The notes beneath the pieces were generated by a model. It ran no database searches. It saw only the letters and a program-made list of their open reading frames with translations, and was not told the origin of the DNA. Shown piece by piece: positions 23,812 through 31,543 of a DNA stretch of 33,844 bases; the stretch's first letter is position 1; the number at the start of each line of letters is the position of its first letter. The translations under genes and the position numbers were made by a program. The stretch is from Candidatus Hydrogenedentota bacterium (GTDB lineage: Bacteria > Hydrogenedentota > Hydrogenedentia > Hydrogenedentales > SLHB01): contig JADLGB010000068.1 in the NCBI GenBank assembly GCA_020849535.1, forward strand, positions 1 through 33,844, written 5' to 3'.

Positions 23812-25581
23812 CTACTTCGCCTTCCGGTAACGGAGCCATACCGCCTGTGCGGCGGGCTCATGCCGGGTGCCTTCGGAAATGGGTTGCAGCGTGACCTGCT
23901 GCGGATCGGGGTAGCCCCCGTGGATGTACTCGCAGGTGATGTGCGCGCGGGGAATCACAAGCGGCGACCCGCTTCCGCTCGCACCTTGGAGCGTTGCAGG
24001 CAGTGCGATGACGTTTTCCATCCACGGCTCTCCGTAGAAGAGCGGATCGTCGGATTCATTCACGCCGAGCAGCCAGGGCCCATGAAATAGCGCTGCTTCC
24101 AGGGGCTTCTCCGTGAGCTGGCCCGGCGTGCTGGTCGAGCCGTCACGCAGGAGAAGGCGCGTCGCCAGTTCCATGGACACGTCCAATTGGTCGCCTTGCC
24201 GCAAAGGCGATTCGGGCACGAGATACCCCGCGTCTTCACGCGCCGAAACCGGCTTTCCATTGAGCGATAGCGTCACGGTCGATGCCCACGAAGGCTTGCG
24301 AATGCGCACAGCGATACCTGTGTCCGCGGCTCGATCGGCGGTGATTGCGCAGAAAGGCTGGCTGGCATCGGATGGGTTCGTCGTTATCGTGATACCACGC
24401 GCGCCATCATCCCGTTGCGCATCCAGGAAGAGGTTGATCGCGAGCGCGTTGTCCTTGTCCCGCACGATGGCGTCGGCCACGTCGCGGAACGCCCGCAGCC
24501 CGTGCATCGTGCAGCACCACCACGCGCGACCCTGCCCAAGCGATGGCGCGACACCATGACTGAAAAACGGGTGGTGCCCGAAATCACCTGTGGCAAACTG
24601 ATCGTTGTAGAACTGGTTCAACAAGCAGCGTTCGGCACGCTCCAGGTACGCCGCGTCGCCGGTGGTTTCCCACAGCATCAGGCTCAGCCGGATGAAGTCG
24701 GCTTCGGAACAGCCTTCATCGCGGTCAAACTTGTCGCCGAAATACTCGCGTACCCCGCCATACACGAGATAGTCCGGCGAGTTGACCAGCCCTTCATACA
24801 GGTTCTTGACGAGCGTGAGGTACTGTTCGTCCCGCGTGGATGCATGCAGCATCATGATGCCCCGGAGGGTCGTCAGGTATCCGTGCGTGTGTTGAGCCCC
24901 ACGCTCCTGCAGAAACCACGGCAAGAGGGCGATGGCGCCTTCGCGGTACTTCGCATCTCCCGTGGCGTCCGCAAGCATGACCAACGGCTCGACGAGCTGG
25001 CTCAGACAGATCATCCCCGCCGCGCCGAGGCTGGTCACGCGATCGACCACCGCCTTGTCCATGCAGCCATTGGACACGGAGATCAGGAAATCGCCCGACC
25101 GCTTGCAGGCATTCAAAACCTCTTCGCTGGGCGTTGTGGCGTTGTATTCGAGAAGGCCCACGAGCAGGCGGCCGTTGCCCCAGAGCAGAGCCATGTGGTC
25201 GAGCCCGACAACGTCCGGCGTGTATTGGAGTTCCACATTGCCGAAGCGTCCATCCGGTTTCTGGCAGGCGAGGATCTTGTCCACCAGGCGTTCCATGCGC
25301 AGGGCAACGCCCGTGGGAGGCATGCACGCAAACGCACCCAGGTAACGTCCCGAAATATCCCCGCTGTAGTTGGCGAAACGGCGTGGATAGTCCGGCCGGA
25401 GCGCCACGTCCGCAATGATGAAGTCGTCGGTGAACGCCGGGTTTGTGCCGTACAGCATGCGGTCCTGCGCCATCGCGATTCGGTATTGCAGTTCGCCGCC
25501 CGGCTCAATCATGGGCGCTTCACTTCCCGCCAGCGCGCAGCCCATCACGAGCAGCGCGAGCGCACGACACATTGCGTTCAT
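23812..25581 (-). CDS. GH127-type (DUF1680) beta-L-arabinofuranosidase-like glycosidase
   Basis: A 589-residue exported enzyme. A signal peptide covers about residues 1-22; VMGC (Cys15) could be an atypical lipobox. The (alpha/alpha)6 barrel follows with recognisable DUF1680 lines (FANYSGDISGRYLGAFACM, QKPDGRFG, NVELQYTP, HTHGYLTTLRGIM). The zinc-thiolate centre of GH127 is complete: Glu289-x-Cys291 (DEGCSEADFIRL) and the Cys356-Cys357 pair (WWCCTMHG), the latter including the expected Cys nucleophile. A beta-sandwich tail (VTLSLNGKPVSARE, LLLRDG) ends the protein. Family members release beta-L-arabinofuranose or related sugars. GGGGAG lies seven bases before ATG 25581. Substrate is not determinable, and the gene is monocistronic. 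Confidence 0.85.
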   Translation of the reverse strand: MNAMCRALALLVMGCALAGSEAPMIEPGGELQYRIAMAQDRMLYGTNPAFTDDFIIADVALRPDYPRRFANYSGDISGRYLGAFACMPPTGVALRMERLVDKILACQKPDGRFGNVELQYTPDVVGLDHMALLWGNGRLLVGLLEYNATTPSEEVLNACKRSGDFLISVSNGCMDKAVVDRVTSLGAAGMICLSQLVEPLVMLADATGDAKYREGAIALLPWFLQERGAQHTHGYLTTLRGIMMLHASTRDEQYLTLVKNLYEGLVNSPDYLVYGGVREYFGDKFDRDEGCSEADFIRLSLMLWETTGDAAYLERAERCLLNQFYNDQFATGDFGHHPFFSHGVAPSLGQGRAWWCCTMHGLRAFRDVADAIVRDKDNALAINLFLDAQRDDGARGITITTNPSDASQPFCAITADRAADTGIAVRIRKPSWASTVTLSLNGKPVSAREDAGYLVPESPLRQGDQLDVSMELATRLLLRDGSTSTPGQLTEKPLEAALFHGPWLLGVNESDDPLFYGEPWMENVIALPATLQGASGSGSPLVIPRAHITCEYIHGGYPDPQQVTLQPISEGTRHEPAAQAVWLRYRKAK

Positions 25582-25627
25582 TCCGATTCTCCCCATGCCA
25601 TGCGACGGCGTCGTTCGCCGGCGCGCT

Positions 25628-25680
25628 GTATGCCGCGCACGATCTCTCGGAGTTCTGTGATCCGGTGCGTCGCGGCATAC
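25628..25680. promoter_or_regulatory. Inverted repeat GTATGCCGCG...CGCGGCATAC upstream of the GH127-type gene
   Basis: Two perfect 10-bp inverted half-sites (25628-25637 and 25671-25680), extended by CAC/GTG with a small bulge, span 53 bp. The repeat lies 47-100 bp before the GH127-type start and 93 bp beyond the aroD stop, both on the minus strand. It could be a dimeric regulator operator for the glycosidase or a hairpin ending the aroD message. The remaining bases of the 25582-25772 spacer show nothing else. Confidence 0.5.
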
Positions 25681-25772
25681 GTTCCCCTATGATTCGAGCG
25701 GTGACCAATGGCGATCACTACTAGATGGTGCGCTTTTTCCAGGCGAGACTTCCACTACGGCGCCGGTGCGCT

Positions 25773-26504
25773 TCACCCCTTATCGGCGAGGGATCGGCTC
25801 GGGTAGAAGGTCTGGAGGAGCCCCGCGGTCTCTTCGAGGGACAACTGGCCGGCGGCGGTGCCTTCCCCGAAGGACGCGAAGGTGAACAGCGAACCCAGCA
25901 ACGGGAAGAAGATGCGCGTGGCCATGCCGGTGTCGCCCATCCCGATGGCCAAGACCCCTTTCTCGCGGTGGCGCAGCGTGAACTGGACGAGGGTCTGCAC
26001 ATCGTCCGGTGATGCGGTAAGAGCAGCCACCTTCACGATATCGGCGCCGCTGGCCCGCGCACGATTGGCGATCGAGTCCAGGAAGTCCAGCGAAGGCGTG
26101 TTCTCAAAATTGTGATGGGAAACAACTACAGGCTTCTTCGCCGCCCGCGCGGCGTCGACCACTCGTGTGAGGATCGATGATGAGGACAACTCGATATCGA
26201 TCGCGTCCACGGCGGGGAGAATATCTTCAAACAGGGCGGCGCGCTCTTTCTCGGGGGCGGTCCATTTGCCGCCTTCCGCCTGCGAACGGATGGTGGCCAG
26301 GACGGGCGTGCCGCCGAAGCGCCGGACCACCTCCAGCACGTGTTGGGGCGTGCAATCCGCGAAATGGTCGATGCGCAATTCGGCGATGTCCATACCCGCG
26401 CGGCGTGCTTCGGCCACCTGCGCTTCGGTCACCCCGTCGCGGAACGGAACCGCGATTCGGGGTATCCGCCCGTCCAGACGCACTCTTCCAAACATGACTG
26501 CCAT
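25773..26504 (-). CDS. aroD: Type I 3-dehydroquinate dehydratase
   Basis: Converts 3-dehydroquinate to 3-dehydroshikimate in the shikimate pathway through a Schiff-base lysine. The 243-residue TIM barrel shows AELRIDHF, VLATIRSQAEGG, the catalytic His131 in VSHHNF, Lys158 in DIVKVAA (27-residue spacing, as in the characterised enzyme) and the C-terminal GMGDTGMATRI ... GSLFTFASFGEGTAAGQL. The start is uncertain: ATG 26504 puts the domain where expected, while ATGs at 26525 and 26495 are alternatives. None has a good ribosome site, and the bases just upstream of 26504 are pyrimidine-rich (CCTCCT). No other aromatic-biosynthesis gene is in the window, so it sits as an isolated pathway gene. Confidence 0.93.
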   Translation of the reverse strand: MAVMFGRVRLDGRIPRIAVPFRDGVTEAQVAEARRAGMDIAELRIDHFADCTPQHVLEVVRRFGGTPVLATIRSQAEGGKWTAPEKERAALFEDILPAVDAIDIELSSSSILTRVVDAARAAKKPVVVSHHNFENTPSLDFLDSIANRARASGADIVKVAALTASPDDVQTLVQFTLRHREKGVLAIGMGDTGMATRIFFPLLGSLFTFASFGEGTAAGQLSLEETAGLLQTFYPSRSLADKG

Positions 26505-26587
26505 AGGAGGATTCTCACGCTCCATCGCCTGCCCGAATCCCTCGCCAAACACCACATTCCACGCCCATCACCCTGAATTCAGCAGTT

Positions 26588-26787
26588 GAATGGCACGGAC
26601 ATTCCGCATTGCGAAGTCTGGACCAAAGCACCCCCCACGAAAGCGTACCGGCCAGGAGCGCCGGCATCCCTGCTGGCCCTTCAATAGGCCAGCAAGAATG
26701 CTGGCGCTCCCAGTTACTGCGCTTTCACAAGAAGTTCTGGTCCGTTCTCCGGTTCCGCACTGCCAAAAGTCAGCGCCATTCGGGACT
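26588..26787. repeat. About 200-bp palindromic element related to the 16052-16311 element
   Basis: The right end (26766-26787) is a perfect 22-bp inverted copy of 16065-16086 (AAAGTCAGCGCC then ATTCGGGACT). Inside, AGTCTGGACCAA (26615-26626) and a 26-bp block at 26647-26672 are identical to 16098-16109 and 16133-16158, in the same order. The left end (GAATGGC at 26588-26594) is an imperfect inverted match of the right end. It shows no ORF. It is therefore a second, rearranged member of the same family, lying just upstream of aroD. Confidence 0.8.
26655..26710. repeat. 24-bp-stem hairpin inside the second element
   Basis: Arms 26655-26678 and 26687-26710 pair over 24 bp with three mismatches (GGAGCGCC/GGCGCTCC outside, CTGCTGGCC/GGCCAGCAA inside) around an eight-base loop. 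The copy at about 16141-16163 has only the first arm plus a short GCCGGC hairpin, so this one is either expanded or the other is shortened. Confidence 0.82.
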
Positions 26788-27008
26788 GAGCCCGCCTTTC
26801 GCGCAGTTCTTGCGCAGCGAAACACGAGCCCGTCTCTCATCCGCCCGCAAGGCAGGGGCGCACTGAGATAAGCAAGCTAACCGATTTCACCACCGTATTG
26901 TACCGCCTTTTGGCCACCTGCGCCAATATCGGTACACGGGCAGGGCCGCACGTGATACGCATTGGGCTTCGGAGGAAACGGCCGAACGAGAAACTGTGTA
27001 TTGGGCAA

Positions 27009-27027
27009 GGCGGGACTCGTTCCCGCC
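27009..27027. repeat. Hairpin GGCGGGA-CTCGT-TCCCGCC
   Basis: A perfect 7-bp stem and five-base loop. It differs from the sub-unit at 18539-18557 only in the loop (CTCGT versus TTTGT), so the two belong to one dispersed family. Confidence 0.75.
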
Positions 27028-27056
27028 TTACTCATGCAAGGCAGGCGCATCAAGAC

Positions 27057-27082
27057 ACAGGCGAGGGCGCCTGTGCCACACG
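27057..27082. repeat. CACAGGCG-type hairpin repeat, copy A
   Basis: A 33-bp stretch here (27052-27084) is identical to 16216-16248 inside the first inverted-repeat element. Its core folds as CACAGGCG, AGGG, CGCCTGTG. Copy B at 27178-27203 is the inverted version, 95 bp away. Confidence 0.88.
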
Positions 27083-27177
27083 TCTACCTCCTGTCCTTTG
27101 CTTGTTTTGGACTCTCGAAGATTTCAAGCATGCCCATGATGGGAAGAAAGGAAGAAACGCTCAAGGCCGGGCAGGCG

Positions 27178-27203
27178 CGTGTGGCACAGGCGCCCTCGCC
27201 TGT
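27178..27203. repeat. CACAGGCG-type hairpin repeat, copy B (inverted)
   Basis: A perfect 26-bp reverse complement of 27057-27082. The two copies could fold into a 147-bp stem-loop or invert the DNA between them. The core again folds on itself (8-bp stem, four-base loop). Confidence 0.88.
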
Positions 27204-27365
27204 ATCCCATACGTCAATCTTGGCCTATCAGGAGCGTCGGCGAAATGCGGCGTCCGCCCCGGTCTTTACTTCCCTGGCGTTCCCTGCCAGAATTCACCGG
27301 TTGTGTGAACGGTGCGGGCCTCTTGCCCATGCCGTTGAGGAAGCATCCCGCAGGAGGTCATCGGA

Positions 27366-28874
27366 ATGCCGGCATTGCCCGCTATCAAGCCCGCTCTGCG
27401 CGCGCGGGTCGGACTCTATTCCATTGGACACGCCCACTACTGGAACCAGTTCGACGGACTCCTGCAACGCCTCATTGACTATGGGAAGTTCGTGGAATCG
27501 CAATTGAGCGCCTGGGCCGAGGTTCACAACTTCGGCATGGTGGACACCGAGGAGAAAGCGCACCAGGCCGGCGAGTTCTTCAACGCCCACAACGTGGACC
27601 TGCTCGCGTGCCACGCCGCCACCTACGCCATGAGTGCGACCCACGTGCCCATCCAGCAGATCTGCCGGCGCCCCACGGTGGTCCTGAACCTGCAGCCTTC
27701 CGAGCGCATGAACTACGCCAAGACCGCCACCGGCGAATGGCTGGCCCATTGCTGCGCATGCTGCGTGCCCGAGATCGCTAATGCCTACACGCGGTGCGCA
27801 ATCCCCTTCCACGTGGTCAGCGGCCTCCTCGGCCTGCCCGCGACTCCCGCCATCTCCGTCGCCAATGAGGCGACCGAGAAGCACCCCGACGCCGTGAATG
27901 CATGGCGCGAAATCGAGGAGTGGGTGCGCGCCGCGGGCGTCGTCCGCACACTGCAGTATGGGCGCATGGGCTTCCTCGGCCACACGTACCCCGGCATGCT
28001 AGACATGTACAGCGACTTCACGATGGTGCAAGGGCAGACCGGCCTGCACGTCGAGATCCTGGAGATGTGCGATTTGGACCGCCTGGTCGCCACAGTGACG
28101 GAAGAGGAGAAGCGCGCCAAGCTCGATGAGGTCAAGGAGCTATTCATCATCAGCGAGGACTCGCCCTCGGACCCCTTGGCTAAGAAGCCCAATCCCGAGC
28201 AGCTTGACTGGTCCTGCACGGTGGCCGTAGCCCAGGAAAAGCTGGTCCGCGAATTCAATCTCGATGCGCTCACCTACTACTACCGTGGCGCTCCGAACAA
28301 CGCCTATGAGCGGCTGCAGGCGGGCTTCATCCTCGGCCACTCACTGCTCACGGCGCGGGGCATCCCCTGCTCGGGCGAAGGCGATATGAAGACCGCCATC
28401 GCCATGAAGATCTCCGATATCCTGGGTGTCGGGGGCAGCTACAGTGAGATTGTGTCCACGGACTTCGTCGATCAAACCATACTCATGGGGCACGATGGCC
28501 CCTTCCACATCGGCATTTCCGATCGCAAGCCAATTCTGCGCGGCATGGGCCTATATCATGGCAAGTGGGGCGCGGGGGTGTCGGTGGAAGCGAAGGTGAA
28601 GACAGGGCCCGTCACCTTGCTCAGCGTCACGCAGACGCAGAATGGCCGCCTCAAAATGATCGTGAACCAGGGCCTGGCTACGGATGGCGAAATCTTGCGC
28701 ATCGGCAACACGATGACACCGGTGCGTTTCGCAAAAGGACCATCCCAGTTTATGAACGAGTGGTTTGCGCTCGGTCCCACGCATCACGCGGCGATGTCCG
28801 TGGGCCACAATGTGGATGTATTCCGAAAGGTCGCCAGAATACTGGACTGGCCCTTCGAGACCGTTTCGCTGTAG
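27366..28874 (+). CDS. L-arabinose/L-fucose isomerase family sugar isomerase
   Basis: A 502-residue cytoplasmic protein of the AraA/FucI superfamily, which interconverts aldoses and ketoses with a divalent metal. The N-terminal Rossmann part (RVGLYSIGHAHYWNQFDGLL; VDLLACHAATYAMSATHVP) and central domain (FLGHTYPGMLDMYSDFTMVQ) are family-typical. Candidate metal/catalytic residues are Glu338 (CSGEGDMK), Asp366 (STDFVDQ), His376 (MGHDGPFHIG) and His473-His474 (PTHHAAMS). Use of Asp at the second ligand resembles FucI more than AraA. A perfect AGGAGGT lies seven bases before the start. It begins a same-strand run with a RhaT-type symporter, fucosidase and esterase, which points to L-fucose or L-rhamnose as substrate; the precise sugar is unproven. 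Confidence 0.85.
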   Translation: MPALPAIKPALRARVGLYSIGHAHYWNQFDGLLQRLIDYGKFVESQLSAWAEVHNFGMVDTEEKAHQAGEFFNAHNVDLLACHAATYAMSATHVPIQQICRRPTVVLNLQPSERMNYAKTATGEWLAHCCACCVPEIANAYTRCAIPFHVVSGLLGLPATPAISVANEATEKHPDAVNAWREIEEWVRAAGVVRTLQYGRMGFLGHTYPGMLDMYSDFTMVQGQTGLHVEILEMCDLDRLVATVTEEEKRAKLDEVKELFIISEDSPSDPLAKKPNPEQLDWSCTVAVAQEKLVREFNLDALTYYYRGAPNNAYERLQAGFILGHSLLTARGIPCSGEGDMKTAIAMKISDILGVGGSYSEIVSTDFVDQTILMGHDGPFHIGISDRKPILRGMGLYHGKWGAGVSVEAKVKTGPVTLLSVTQTQNGRLKMIVNQGLATDGEILRIGNTMTPVRFAKGPSQFMNEWFALGPTHHAAMSVGHNVDVFRKVARILDWPFETVSL

Positions 28875-28925
28875 AGCCGGGGCGGCGTGGCATGCCGCTC
28901 CACGAACAGGGGGAGTTTGTGAACG

Positions 28926-30029
28926 GTGAGTAATCCATTCTTTGGGGTCTTTCTTCATGCCGTAGGCGGATTTGCGGCCGGCAGTTTCTACATTCCATAT
29001 AAGGGTGTCCGCAAATGGGCGTGGGAAAGCTACTGGCTTGTGGGCGGCGTCTTCTCGTGGTTGATCGCGCCCTGGGTAGTTGCATCGCTTGCCGTGCCCG
29101 ACGTGCTGGGCGTGCTTGCCAATGCGCCGCTTAAGAGTGTAGCTTGGTCCTACTTCTTCGGACTGTTATGGGGCGTCGGCGGGCTGACCTTCGGACTCTC
29201 CATGCGTTATCTCGGACTCTCCCTCGGCTACGCGCTGGCTCTGGGATTCTGCGCCGCGTTCGGCACACTCATCCCCCCTATCTTCGAAGGAAAGTTCGGC
29301 CCGCTTGTGGAAACGGCCTCCGGGCTCACCATCCTTGCAGGGGTGGGCGTCTGCCTCTGCGGCATTGCGGTCTGCGGCGTCGCGGGCATCCGAAAGGAGC
29401 GCGAACTTTCAAAGGAGGCGAAGACTGCGAGCATTACCGAGTTCAACTTTGCCAAGGGCGTTTGGGTGGCGATCTTCGCAGGCATCATGAGCGCGTGCAT
29501 GGCATTTGCCATCGCCGCCGGAAAACCGATCGCCGAAGCCGCCCTCGCGCGCGGCACAGGCCAACTGTGGCAAAACACGCCCGTCTTCATCGTGGTGCTC
29601 GCGGGCGGGTTCACCACCAACGCGATCTGGTGCGTTTACTTGAATTGGAAGAACCGCAGCGCGGGAGACTACCTGGCGAGTGGCAAGACGCCGCTGCTGC
29701 TCAACTACGTGCTCTCCGCGCTCGCGGGCGTCACCTGGTACCTGCAGTTCATGTTCTACGGCATGGGCACCACCCAGATGGGCCAGTACGACTTCTCGAG
29801 TTGGACGCTCCACATGGCGTTCATCATCATCTTCAGCAACCTGTGGGCGCTCGCCTTCCATGAATGGCGCGGAGCAGGCTCTCGCACGCGCGCCTGGATT
29901 ACTGCCGGCATCGTGGTGCTACTGCTGTCGACCATCGTCGTGGGTTACGGAAACATGATTGCGGATCCCGAGCAACAGCCGCCGCAACGTGAGCAATTGA
30001 TGGAGAAGATGACACGCGCGGGCAGCTAG
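28926..30029 (+). CDS. rhaT: RhaT-type L-rhamnose/proton symporter
   Basis: A 367-residue inner-membrane protein of the RhaT family (drug/metabolite transporter superfamily) with about ten hydrophobic helices. Recognisable lines are HAVGGFAAGSFYIPYKGVRKWAWESYW near the N-terminus, FGLLWGVGGLTFGLSMRYLGLSLGYAL, GGFTTNAIWCVYLNWKNRS and WYLQFMFYGMGTTQMG. The known member imports L-rhamnose (also L-lyxose) with H+. The start is GTG at 28926, preceded by GGGGGAG; there is no upstream ATG in the frame. The gap to the isomerase is 51 bp and the fucosidase follows within 20 bp, so it is probably one transcript. Actual sugar specificity could be fucose rather than rhamnose. Confidence 0.9.
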   Translation: MSNPFFGVFLHAVGGFAAGSFYIPYKGVRKWAWESYWLVGGVFSWLIAPWVVASLAVPDVLGVLANAPLKSVAWSYFFGLLWGVGGLTFGLSMRYLGLSLGYALALGFCAAFGTLIPPIFEGKFGPLVETASGLTILAGVGVCLCGIAVCGVAGIRKERELSKEAKTASITEFNFAKGVWVAIFAGIMSACMAFAIAAGKPIAEAALARGTGQLWQNTPVFIVVLAGGFTTNAIWCVYLNWKNRSAGDYLASGKTPLLLNYVLSALAGVTWYLQFMFYGMGTTQMGQYDFSSWTLHMAFIIIFSNLWALAFHEWRGAGSRTRAWITAGIVVLLLSTIVVGYGNMIADPEQQPPQREQLMEKMTRAGS

Positions 30030-30049
30030 CCGCGCGAGGAGGTGTGAAG

Positions 30050-31378
30050 ATGCTGAGTCCATTCGTGAATCGAAATGCGGCCGCGATGCTGTGTCTTTCA
30101 TCCCTGCTGTGCATGGGCGCGGCAAATGCCCAGGATGCCGCTACCGGCGACACACGCCTCCAATGGTGGAGCGAGGCCCGTTTCGGCATGTTCATCCACT
30201 GGGGTCCCGTTGCGATCAAGGGCACCGAGATCGGCTGGTCGCGCGGCACCGATGTGCCCGCCGAGGAGTACGACGCGCTCTACAAGCAGTTCAATCCCGA
30301 AAAATTCAGCGCGGCCGAATGGGTGGGCCTCGCCAAAGAAGCAGGCATGAAGTACCTCGTGCTCACGAGCAAGCATCACGATGGGTTCTGCCTCTGGGAT
30401 TCGGCACAGACCGACTACGACATCATGAACACGCCCTTCAAGCGCGACGTGATGCGCGAACTCGCCGATGAGTGCAAACGCCAGGGCATTCGCTTCTGCA
30501 CGTACCACTCCATCATTGACTGGCATCACCCCGATTACCTGCCGCGAGGCAAAGGCGACGCGCGGCCTCCGGAGACCGCCGTGTACGAGCGTTACGTGAC
30601 GTATATGAAGGAGCAGTTACGCGAGATCGTTACGGGCTACGGCCCGCTTGGCATCATGTGGTTCGACGGTGAATGGGACCCGACATGGACGCATGAGCAT
30701 GGACTCGCTCTCTACGATTACGTGCGCGGACTCCAGCCGGACATCATCATTAACAACCGCGTGGACAAAGGCCGCAGCGGCATGGCAGGCGTGACCAAGG
30801 AAGGCGGCTACACAGGCGACTACGACACGCCCGAACAGGAGATCGGTGCTTTTCGCCGGGACCGTGCGTGGGAGACCTGCATGACGCTCGGCACGCAGTG
30901 GGCCTGGAAACCCAACGACAAGGTCAAGGACAAGAAGGAGTGCATCCAAACGCTCGTGCGGACCTGCGGCGGCGATGGCAACCTGCTGCTGAATATCGGG
31001 CCCATGGCCGACGGCAGCATCGAATCTATCTACGCGCAGCGGCTGCGCGAAATGGGCCAGTGGCTTCAGGCGTACGGCGAGAGTATCTACGGGACGCGCG
31101 GTGGCCCCATCCTCCCGGGAGACTGGGGCGCGTCGACGTGCAAAGCCAACATGATCTACTTACACGTGTTCACATGGCCCGGCGACTCGCTGAAACTGCC
31201 CGCGCTCGGCAAGAGCGTGGTCTCTGTCAAGCGCCTGGACGGCGGCGCGGTGTCCTTCTCGCAGGAGAACGATACGGTGAACATTCGCGTGGCCGAAGAC
31301 GCCCGCGATCCGATAGATACGGTCATCGCGCTGGAACTGGACGGGTCCGCATTGGACATCGCTCCCGTCGGCCTGTAG
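30050..31378 (+). CDS. Exported GH29 alpha-L-fucosidase
   Basis: A 442-residue retaining exo-alpha-L-fucosidase of family GH29. A Sec signal peptide (about 1-27, ending ANAQ) is followed by the catalytic TIM barrel: RFGMFIHWGPVA, YLVLTSKHHDGFCLWDS, FCTYHSIIDWHHPDY, the nucleophile Asp206 in GIMWFDGEW, IINNRVDKG and GNLLLNIGPMADGSI. A short beta-sandwich tail ends the protein. The acid/base Glu is not conserved between subfamilies and I cannot assign it. ATG 30050 is chosen over GTG 30044 because AGGAGGT sits six bases before it. It would release L-fucose outside the cytoplasm for the downstream steps encoded beside it. Confidence 0.93.
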   Translation: MLSPFVNRNAAAMLCLSSLLCMGAANAQDAATGDTRLQWWSEARFGMFIHWGPVAIKGTEIGWSRGTDVPAEEYDALYKQFNPEKFSAAEWVGLAKEAGMKYLVLTSKHHDGFCLWDSAQTDYDIMNTPFKRDVMRELADECKRQGIRFCTYHSIIDWHHPDYLPRGKGDARPPETAVYERYVTYMKEQLREIVTGYGPLGIMWFDGEWDPTWTHEHGLALYDYVRGLQPDIIINNRVDKGRSGMAGVTKEGGYTGDYDTPEQEIGAFRRDRAWETCMTLGTQWAWKPNDKVKDKKECIQTLVRTCGGDGNLLLNIGPMADGSIESIYAQRLREMGQWLQAYGESIYGTRGGPILPGDWGASTCKANMIYLHVFTWPGDSLKLPALGKSVVSVKRLDGGAVSFSQENDTVNIRVAEDARDPIDTVIALELDGSALDIAPVGL

Positions 31379-31430
31379 GCTGTGTCAAAACCAACTCAAT
31401 ACTCCCGTTCTTCTCTCCATATTCTTCGCG

Positions 31431-31506
31431 TCACTGCGCCTTGGCGAGAGAGTTCTTTGGAATTAGCCCCAGAGGAGTCTCTCGCCAAGACGCCAAGGCG
31501 CAGTGA
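31431..31506. repeat. Nested, mutually exclusive inverted repeats between fucosidase and esterase
   Basis: TCACTGCGCCTTGGCG (31431-31446) pairs perfectly with 31491-31506. An overlapping pair, CTTGGCGAGAGA (31440-31451) with TCTCTCGCCAAG (31478-31489), also pairs perfectly. The two share bases, so only one can form fully at a time. It lies in the 165-bp gap, ending 37 bp before the esterase start. The sequence also resembles the CTCTCGCAGAGGCGCAAAG tract in the element at 16052-16311. Confidence 0.8.
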
Positions 31507-31543
31507 GAGAAAGAAGGGCAGTAATCACTGCGGGAGGACGGCC

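Larger units (their letters stand above)
26788..27365. other. Gene-free spacer with clustered hairpins
   Basis: No supported gene. The sequence holds three hairpin repeats (annotated at 27009, 27057 and 27178) and, at the right end, a strong AGGAGGT ribosome site seven bases before ATG 27366. Open frames here have no ribosome site or family similarity, and they change frame across the repeats. I could not identify a convincing promoter for the catabolic block. Confidence 0.6.

Noticed and set aside
26495..26515. TAGGAGGA on the plus strand near 26504-26511 as a ribosome site
   Set aside because: No plus-strand gene follows; it is the complement of the aroD 5' region.
26505..27365. A hidden gene in the long spacer before the isomerase
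   Set aside because: Frames break at the repeats, no ribosome site or recognised domain; the sequence is explained by inverted repeats.
31382..31543. 54-residue N-terminal extension of the esterase starting at 31382
   Set aside because: It runs through the inverted repeats and would bury the signal peptide that starts at 31544, where a good ribosome site is found.
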